DNA of 10,908 nucleotides, taken from Acetofilamentum sp. (GTDB lineage: Bacteria > Bacteroidota > Bacteroidia > Bacteroidales > DTU049). Positions 6,556 through 10,908 of this stretch are shown in pieces. The position numbers and the translations under genes were made by a program. The stretch lies in contig DYON01000074.1 of NCBI GenBank assembly GCA_020720525.1, positions 1 to 10,908 of the forward strand, written 5' to 3'. The notes under the pieces were generated by a model. That model had not been told where the DNA came from. It did no database searches and saw nothing but the letters and a program-made list of their open reading frames with translations. Every line of letters starts with the position of its first letter. The stretch's first letter is position 1.

Positions 6556-7284
6556 ATAAAAAAGCTTGCAATTCTTCTTACTTTATTTTGGTTGTTGCCA
6601 AATCCAACTCTATTCGGCCAGTTTCAGACCGAAGCATGGATTGCAGGTGGTCACAACCAAGCAAGATAGAATGGTTATATGAATTTAAGTCTCAAGCCTA
6701 GCTATATCGAAAAAAACATCAAAATTAGTTCGGGATTCGACTTGTCGCTAATGAATCCTCAAAATAAAATACTGAATGCATGGAACATTGAGTCGGATAT
6801 AGCTTTTCAAGTGAAGGAGAAAGACTTTGGCTTTCGGAGCGGTTTGTGGTATTGTCCGTTTTCGGAATGGATACGCGAATACAATATTGTACTTGCCTTC
6901 CGATACGAAGGCGAACACTGGGATATTACAATTGGAAACAATTCAAGAATATATTCCCTCACATCGAAAGCCCGCGAATTGCTACCCGATTCGTCGGAAA
7001 ACACATCGGCGAAAGAATGGCGCAACCTGATGTACCATTTCGAATTTCTACTTAAACCGCGCGATTACAAGTGGAATGTTTCGGGTGGAATAACCGATTT
7101 TGCTCCTTTTTTCTTCCACCAAGAAACCAACCCGATGCTTTTTGCAGGTCTCAAATACCGTAAAACCGACAAAATAACCTTGTTTTCGAGATTTTGGTAT
7201 CAACCAGCAGGGAGTTTCAATTTGCAAGCCGATTATTTTGGATTTTTTATTCAGGGAGGTGCAATATGGACAGCAGAAAAATAA
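6556..7284 (+). pseudogene. Outer-membrane beta-barrel-like protein gene with lost start and internal TAG
   Basis: A continuous frame of about 241 codons begins with ATA AAA AAG at 6556, encoding (M)KKLAILLTLFWLLPNPTLFGQ. This is an evident signal peptide with no usable ATG, GTG or TTG at its head, since the preceding in-frame codons soon reach a TAA. An in-frame TAG at 6667-6669 follows HNQAR, and the frame then continues as NGYMNLSLKPSYIEKN to TAA at 7284. The mature part has many aromatic-ended alternating strands (FGFRSGLWYCPF, YNIVLAFRYEG, MLFAGLKYRKTDKITLFSRF) and ends in an IQGGAIW strand, as in small outer-membrane barrels. I do not recognise the family. An ATG at 6679 could make a signal-less fragment. 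It overlaps the phosphoesterase gene by 19 nt, so they were an operon. Confidence 0.7.
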
Positions 7285-7712
7285 TTTGGATTTTAACAAC
7301 CATCTTACTTGTGTCGTGCAGCAACGACCTAGATGAAGCTGGATTTGTAAACTCGAAATATAGCGTTAGCGAACGTTTTGCTATGTCGATGGATTGGAAT
7401 TCGACCCATCCGATTCAGAATATTGTTGTAAACGACTCGTCGTATAGTGTTGTGGTTTGCGGCGACACACATATTGGAACACACGATAAATTTAGCCGCG
7501 TTTTGCAAGCTGCACGTCTTCCACAAGCTGCAGCCTTGATTGTGGCTGGCGATGTAACCCGTGGTCATCCCGAAAATTACGACACTGTTTTCCACTTGAT
7601 GCAGCGTACCGATTCGGTCAACTGGTTTTTTCTACTGGGCAACCACGATCTTTACTTTGGTGGATGGGAAAATTTTTACAATTATTTTTCATATAACTAT
7701 GTTATTTCGTAA
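7266..7712 (+). pseudogene. Calcineurin-like metallophosphoesterase lipoprotein, C-terminal half missing
   Basis: 148 residues of a predicted lipoprotein phosphoesterase. The signal MDSRKIIWILTTILLVSCS has a good lipobox, LVSC, with Cys18 lipidated. The first three metal-binding blocks are present: GDTHIG (Asp67, His69), AGDVTRG (Asp96) and LGNHDLYFGGW (Asn126, His127). The frame stops at 7710, about 20 residues after GNHD. The later histidine blocks (usually GH and GHxH) and the rest of the sandwich are absent, so the product cannot be an active enzyme of this family. No frameshift restores the family sequence downstream; the sequence changes character near 7690, implying deletion or insertion. 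It may once have acted with the barrel protein it overlaps. Confidence 0.75.
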
Positions 7713-7903
7713 CAACTCCTTAGATCACAAAGAAGAGCACGAAGAACACAACGCAGCATTTTCTGATAAACAATTATTACCGCTTTGAAAGTTGCCGAAC
7801 AATTGCCACAGAATTGATTAAACCAAACACAAAAGCCGTTTACATACATTCACCCCACCGACACAACTCATCGATATCCATCGAACAAAAACAAATACTC
7901 TAT
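7713..7903 (+). other. Spacer with GA/CA-rich stretch and an open coding-like remnant
   Basis: Positions 7722-7756 hold a purine-rich, CACAAAGAAGAGCACGAAG-like stretch typical of intergenic filler. A frame without ATG is open from 7724 to 7918 and includes YYRFESCRTIATELIKPN and VYIHSPHRHNSS, which look coding-like but match nothing I recognise. It ends inside the direct repeats. Coding status is weak, since open frames of this length occur by chance. Confidence 0.3.
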
Positions 7904-7972
7904 ATCTGTAAAACGTAAAAGTCGAAATCTGTAAAACCAAATGGTCAAAATCTGTAAAATAGTACTATATTT
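7904..7972 (+). repeat. Three direct repeats with exact 23-bp period upstream of the DUF4143 gene
   Basis: ATCTGTAAAA occurs at 7904-7913, 7927-7936 and 7950-7959, each exactly 23 bp from the next. The first two 23-bp units also agree in their second halves (AAA.GTC.AA); the third diverges after the decamer, where the promoter begins. A 10-bp perfect palindrome, ATAGTACTAT (7959-7968), follows. The arrangement looks like a multi-site operator. A period of 23 bp is a little over two helical turns, so protein bound to the copies would sit on slowly rotating faces. Confidence 0.85.
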
Positions 7973-7973
7973 G
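7966..7973 (+). promoter_or_regulatory. -7 promoter element of the DUF4143 gene
   Basis: TATATTTG is a perfect TAnnTTTG, 15 nt before the GTG start at 7989. It overlaps the ATAGTACTAT palindrome and lies just after the third repeat. No TTG occurs at -33, so the promoter may depend on, or be blocked by, a factor at the repeats. Confidence 0.6.
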
Positions 7974-7988
7974 CAATAAAAATACTTC

Positions 7989-9242
7989 GTGAAATATAAA
8001 AAGCGTATATCAGATAATGAGTTGACGCGTAAGCTCAGCTCTTCAGGAGCAGTGCTTATACGAGGCGCAAAAGCCTGTGGAAAAACTGAATCGGCAAAAC
8101 AATTGGCGAAAAGCGCGTTGCATGTGGATAGAGATGAGCAAATACAAGCACTCATTGATGCAGAACCCAAGCGGTTATTGCTAGGCGAGACTCCCAGATT
8201 GATTGATGAATGGCAGTTACAGCCAAAACTTTGGAATTATATTCGGCATGAAATCGACGATCGACAAAAAAATGCACAATTCATTCTTACTGGTTCGGCA
8301 AACCCGGATGAAACGGTAAAAATGCACTCTGGTGCAGGTCGGTTTACCATCGTTGAAATGCGCACTATGTCGTGGCAAGAATTAAATTATTCGACTGGAA
8401 AAATCAAACTTTCATCCCTTTTCAATAGTGAAAAAATTGAAATTTACGACAGCACAACTCCATTGGAAGATATTGTCGAAAGGATTATTATTGGCGGCTT
8501 TCCAACGCTTTTAAACAAAACTGTTGCGCAAGCAGCCGATGTCAACCGTGCTTATGTGGAATTATTGGCCGAAGTTGACATGAGCCGTGTTTCCGATATA
8601 AAACGCGATCCGGCAAAAGTGCGTAGCTTACTGCGTTCATTGGCGCGCAATACAGCAACGTTAGTGGATATTTCAGCAATAGAAAAAGACATTCGTGAAA
8701 AAGACAGCGCGGGAATAACTCGTCCAACCGTATATGATTATCTTGATGCGCTTAATCGCTTGATGATTGTTGAAGATCAACCTGCCTGGAACACGCATAT
8801 TCGTTCATCCTATTCTCTACGCAAAACACCCAAACGGCATTTTACCGATGTTGCATTGGCTGTGGCAGCATTGGGCGCTAACGAAAATTCACTTCTAAAC
8901 GATCTGAATTTTACAGGCTTTTTGTTTGAGTCGCTCGCAACGCACGATTTGCGTGTATATGCACAGGCAAACGATGCCAAGGTTTATCATTACCGCGATT
9001 CGAGTGGTTTAGAAGTAGATTGTATTGTGCAAAAATACAATGGCGATTGGTGCGCTTTTGAAATTAAACTCGGCACAGGGCAAATTGATGTGGCAGCAAC
9101 AAACCTACATAAATTTGCTTCAATATTAGATACAAAAAAAACAAAACCACCCAAATCGCTCAACATCATTACTGGAACGGGAATGAGCTACACCCGACAG
9201 GATGGTATCAATGTCGTTTCGTTGGCATCGTTGGGTGCATAA
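7989..9242 (+). CDS. DUF4143 family AAA ATPase with PDDEXK-like C-terminal domain
   Basis: A 417-residue ATPase of the widespread DUF4143 group, whose cellular role is unsettled. The AAA domain has Walker A GAKACGKT (residues 26-33), Walker B RLIDEW (Asp73, Glu74) and sensor FILTGSA (98-104). DUF4143 follows: the IIIGGFPTLL strand, a helix-turn-helix-like KVRSLLRSLARNTATLVDIS and TRPTVYDYLDALNRLMIVED. The C-terminus has the restriction-endonuclease-like signature SGLEVDCIV (Asp344) and CAFEIKLG (Glu358, Lys360), so a nuclease fold is likely. Start is GTG at 7989, forced by a TAA at 7977 in frame; there is no earlier start. The gene is complete with its own promoter and repeats and lies among broken accessory genes. 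It is probably an independently mobile or horizontally acquired unit. Confidence 0.92.
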   Translation: MKYKKRISDNELTRKLSSSGAVLIRGAKACGKTESAKQLAKSALHVDRDEQIQALIDAEPKRLLLGETPRLIDEWQLQPKLWNYIRHEIDDRQKNAQFILTGSANPDETVKMHSGAGRFTIVEMRTMSWQELNYSTGKIKLSSLFNSEKIEIYDSTTPLEDIVERIIIGGFPTLLNKTVAQAADVNRAYVELLAEVDMSRVSDIKRDPAKVRSLLRSLARNTATLVDISAIEKDIREKDSAGITRPTVYDYLDALNRLMIVEDQPAWNTHIRSSYSLRKTPKRHFTDVALAVAALGANENSLLNDLNFTGFLFESLATHDLRVYAQANDAKVYHYRDSSGLEVDCIVQKYNGDWCAFEIKLGTGQIDVAATNLHKFASILDTKKTKPPKSLNIITGTGMSYTRQDGINVVSLASLGA

Positions 9243-9331
9243 ATGCAAAAACCATCTCTCTCGAGCTCGAATTTCGCGATGGCGACATTTTTCTAGTAAA
9301 GATTTATCAGGATGCGTTTGAGTTGAGATAA
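9242..9331 (+). pseudogene. Short orphan C-terminal coding remnant
   Basis: Directly after the DUF4143 stop a frame of 29 codons reads NAKTISLELEFRDGDIFLVK then IYQDAFELR and a TAA at 9329. It looks like the last beta strands of a larger protein and has no start codon of its own. One possibility is the missing C-terminus of the phosphoesterase cut off at 7712, which would make 7713-9241 an insertion; I cannot confirm this by eye. Between 9332 and 9433 nothing is recognisable. Confidence 0.3.
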
Positions 9332-9433
9332 TGAAATTTATTTTAAGTCCAAGAGTAACTGATTACATGTTATTGCATCACTAAAACGTTTGTTTTTATT
9401 AAATGAAAAGCAACTTTATTTGGATTGTTTTGC

Positions 9434-9441
9434 TAACTTTG
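9434..9441 (+). promoter_or_regulatory. -7 promoter element before the nuclease remnant
   Basis: TAACTTTG matches TAnnTTTG, 53 nt before the ATG at 9495. No TTG lies at the usual spacing. Confidence 0.4.
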
Positions 9442-9480
9442 GGAAGGAAAACACAGCTAAAACGGAATCGTAAAACTGTT

Positions 9481-9486
9481 GGGAGG
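9481..9486 (+). promoter_or_regulatory. Strong Shine-Dalgarno site of the nuclease remnant
   Basis: GGGAGG sits 8 nt before the ATG at 9495. Other genes in the window lack such a site, so it fixes this start and may hint at a different origin for the gene. Confidence 0.5.
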
Positions 9487-9494
9487 CTTTAAAA

Positions 9495-9749
9495 ATGAAT
9501 GAGATTAAACCGGAACTTTCCAGTTCTTTTGTTCAGGATATTAAAACCATTATTGGGCAAGCCCGAACCAATGCTGTACGCAGTGTTGAATTCCATCGAG
9601 TGGAAATGTATTGGAAAATGGGTGAGCGTATTTTTAATGAAGAACAACAAGGAAAAGAAAGAGCCGACTATGGCGCCAATTTATTACGCGATTTGGCTAA
9701 GCAGTTGGAACCCGTTCGGGCAATATTGAGAAATACAAAAAAGGCCTAA
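9495..9749 (+). pseudogene. N-terminal fragment of a DUF1016 (PDDEXK, YhcG-like) nuclease
   Basis: The first 70 or so residues match the DUF1016 N-terminal domain: DIKTIIGQARTNAVRSVEFH, then VEMYWKMGERIFNEEQQGKE and RADYGANLLRDLAKQLEP. Full-length proteins are about 330-380 residues with a C-terminal PDDEXK nuclease domain, which is absent here. Family homology ends at LEP (codon ending 9713); the last residues to the TAA at 9747 are out-of-frame translation of the adjoining helicase fragment. DUF1016 proteins are common in restriction and mobile islands. Start is ATG 9495 with GGGAGG. The product, if made, would be a non-nucleolytic stub. Confidence 0.75.
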
Positions 9750-10192
9750 AAGCAGATATTGAATCCTTGCAATTATTGCAATCGAACTTAATCTGGTTTG
9801 AACGCAAGATTGCCAAAGAAATAAAGAAGCCAAGAAACCACAATAGCGAAGACGATAAGATAGAAACGCTGATAAACCGCATTGTATAGAAGAGACAAGC
9901 GAGTGAAAACGGCGGCAATGCAAAAGTTTTAATTTTCACGGTTTATAAAGACACTGCATTTTATTTGTTCGAGCAATTAACCGCAAGAGGTTTTGACAAT
10001 GTGGCGGCCATAAGCGGAGATTCTTCTATCGTTTGGAATGAAGAAGGAGAAACCAAAAAGTATGAGCCTATTTTGGAACGTTTCGCTCCTTTCGCCAAAT
10101 TATTCAGAGAAAAGGAATGGCAATTTGAATCATCAAGCAAAGAAATTTCATTAAACCAACAGTTTGACGAGTGCCAGCATTGGATCGCGTAA
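9713..10192 (+). pseudogene. Internal fragment of a PLD/SNF2-type helicase with an in-frame TAG
   Basis: A frame beginning within the nuclease stub reads NIEKYKKGLKADIESLQLLQ and IWFERKIAKEIKKPRNHNSE, then EDDKIETLINRIV. It meets TAG at 9887-9889 and continues as KRQASENGGNAKVLIFTVYK and DTAFYLFEQLTARGF to TAA at 10190. This is the start of the second RecA-like domain of large SNF2-related helicases with a PLD-like N-terminus, the KVLIFT strand being helicase motif IV-like. Both ends are missing: no Walker A or DEAH upstream and no motif V or VI downstream. The upstream edge fuses to the DUF1016 stub between 9701 and 9722, a deletion scar. The complete protein would be about 1000 residues; here about 155 codons survive. 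Confidence 0.75.
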
Positions 10193-10201
10193 AAAATATC
10201 T

Positions 10202-10312
10202 ATGTTTGTAGAGGTAAAGCGATTTGTGGCATTGCAAACCTCGAATATAGGCCGACTTCGAAATGCGTGGCGATTGTTTCATCGTATTGTTTTAGTCCAA
10301 AAGAGCTATTGA
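10202..10312 (+). CDS. Possible 36-residue remnant or chance ORF
   Basis: In the same frame as the helicase fragment and only 9 nt after its stop, an ATG opens MFVEVKRFVALQTSNIGRLR followed by NAWRLFHRIVLVQKSY and TGA. It is basic and soluble-looking and overlaps the 3' end of the exonuclease gene by 7 nt. No family is recognised. It may be another accessory gene fragment or noise. Confidence 0.2.
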   Translation: MFVEVKRFVALQTSNIGRLRNAWRLFHRIVLVQKSY

Positions 10313-10908
10313 TAATTGATGTTAATGTCGGCTATAAGTGGCTGATACTGCAAACGGCGTAGCAATTGAATGAGCGATACAACGTCTTTCTGACAATATT
10401 GAACTATACGACTCAAACTGTCTTCTTCGTAATAAACTCGCGCAACATCGGCTCCGTTGATATCGTCTTTGGGCGACGGAACATCAAAAAGCTCGGTGAG
10501 CAAATCGAGCGATGTGAAATTTTTAAAATCTCCAAATTTCCATAACTCCATGGTGTCGATATGTGCAATTTCCCATGGCTTTTTGCCTTGAATATTCAAT
10601 ATTTCAGGAATACGAACCCCATTAATCATCATGCGACGACACAAATATGGAAAATCGAACTCCTTTCCATTATGTGCACATAGCAAACGAATGCCTTGCG
10701 ATGGCAAATCGTGCAAAAATGACGCAAAACGAACAAGCATTTCTTTTTCGTCGTGCCCAAAAAAGCTTTGAATATTTGCTTTGTTTTGATTTACTGTGCC
10801 AACCGAAACGCAGATAATGCGTCCAAACTCAGCAAAAATACCGGCTTTTTCGTAAAGGGTTTCGGCTGTGTCGTCGTCTGTCTTCTTTAAACTGGCAGCT
10901 TTGTGATC
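10306..10908 (-). CDS. 3'-5' exonuclease, PolB exo2-like, 5' end outside the window
   Basis: 200 residues of a DnaQ-fold 3'-5' exonuclease related to the proofreading domain of family B polymerases (DNA_pol_B_exo2-like). The frame is open to the right edge, so the start and the Exo I motif (DxE) lie beyond 10908. Visible parts: EKAGIFAEFGRIICVSVGTV, the Exo II motif CAHNGKEFDFPYL (Asn80, Asp85 from the edge), DTMELWKFGDFKNFTSLDLL, and Exo III YCQKDVVSLIQLL with the conserved Tyr and Asp. Such proteins are predicted metal-dependent nucleases. The stop is TAG at 10308-10306. The gene appears intact and is convergent with the broken helicase locus, marking the edge of the accessory block. Confidence 0.88.
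   Translation of the reverse strand, partial: DHKAASLKKTDDDTAETLYEKAGIFAEFGRIICVSVGTVNQNKANIQSFFGHDEKEMLVRFASFLHDLPSQGIRLLCAHNGKEFDFPYLCRRMMINGVRIPEILNIQGKKPWEIAHIDTMELWKFGDFKNFTSLDLLTELFDVPSPKDDINGADVARVYYEEDSLSRIVQYCQKDVVSLIQLLRRLQYQPLIADININYQ

Noticed and set aside
7904..7959. 23-bp direct repeats as plasmid replication iterons
   Set aside because: No replication initiator gene is nearby and the repeats sit directly on a promoter, so an operator is the simpler reading.
7868..8170. 100-codon open frame on the - strand over the DUF4143 start
   Set aside because: It is antisense to the Walker A region and runs through the promoter and repeats; no protein-like features.
7713..9494. Insertion sequence or transposon carrying the DUF4143 gene
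   Set aside because: I found no transposase, terminal inverted repeats or target-site duplication at either edge.
2393..9889. Stop codon reassignment or general readthrough of TAA and TAG
   Set aside because: Both TAA and TAG would need to be sense, yet intact genes in the window end normally in TAA, TAG and TGA at family-typical C-termini. Frameshift and deletion lesions alongside favour decay.

Overview
The window looks like a piece of a Bacteroidota chromosome, probably Bacteroidales. The evidence is repeated promoter -7 elements of the form TAnnTTTG, weak or absent Shine-Dalgarno sites before most genes, and a gene set typical of that phylum: a PorP/SprF-like type IX secretion protein, a small lipoprotein with the SPNNDGLND signature, a DUF6629 membrane protein, a DUF4143 ATPase and a PolB-type exonuclease. 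No rRNA, tRNA, CRISPR array or transposase was seen.

Layout. Positions 1-152 hold a 14-bp tandem array, itself built from 7-bp halves, that runs off the left edge. Then come a secreted DUF4139-related protein that seems to lack its middle domain (338-994) and a GT9 glycosyltransferase (1004-2017), closely spaced on the + strand. A broken zinc-ribbon protein gene follows (2197-2656). The - strand then carries DUF6629 (2744-3382), and separately, in transcription order, YebC (6416-5709), an alpha/beta hydrolase (5690-4890), a PorP/SprF-like gene interrupted by an in-frame TAA (4839-3949), and a small lipoprotein overlapping it by the ATGA junction (3952-3611). Divergent from yebC on the + strand are a broken outer-membrane-type gene (6556-7284) and a metallophosphoesterase lipoprotein that stops after half its domain (7266-7712).

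The right third is accessory DNA: a DUF4143 ATPase (7989-9242) preceded by three direct repeats exactly 23 bp apart, an orphan coding remnant (9242-9331), and a deletion scar joining the N-terminus of a DUF1016/PDDEXK nuclease (9495-9713) to an internal piece of a PLD/SNF2-type helicase (to 10192). A 3'-5' exonuclease gene (- strand, 10306 to the right edge) closes the window.

The strongest theme is gene decay. Four otherwise continuous reading frames carry single in-frame stops (TAA 2393, TAA 4725-4723, TAG 6667, TAG 9887). To these add one frameshift in a T7 run, one apparent ATG-to-ATA start loss, one truncation and one gene-gene deletion scar. The housekeeping-type genes (yebC, hydrolase, GT9, DUF6629, exonuclease) are intact. 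The two most interesting systems are the PorP plus stand-alone sorting-domain-like lipoprotein pair, and the 23-bp repeat operator of the DUF4143 gene.
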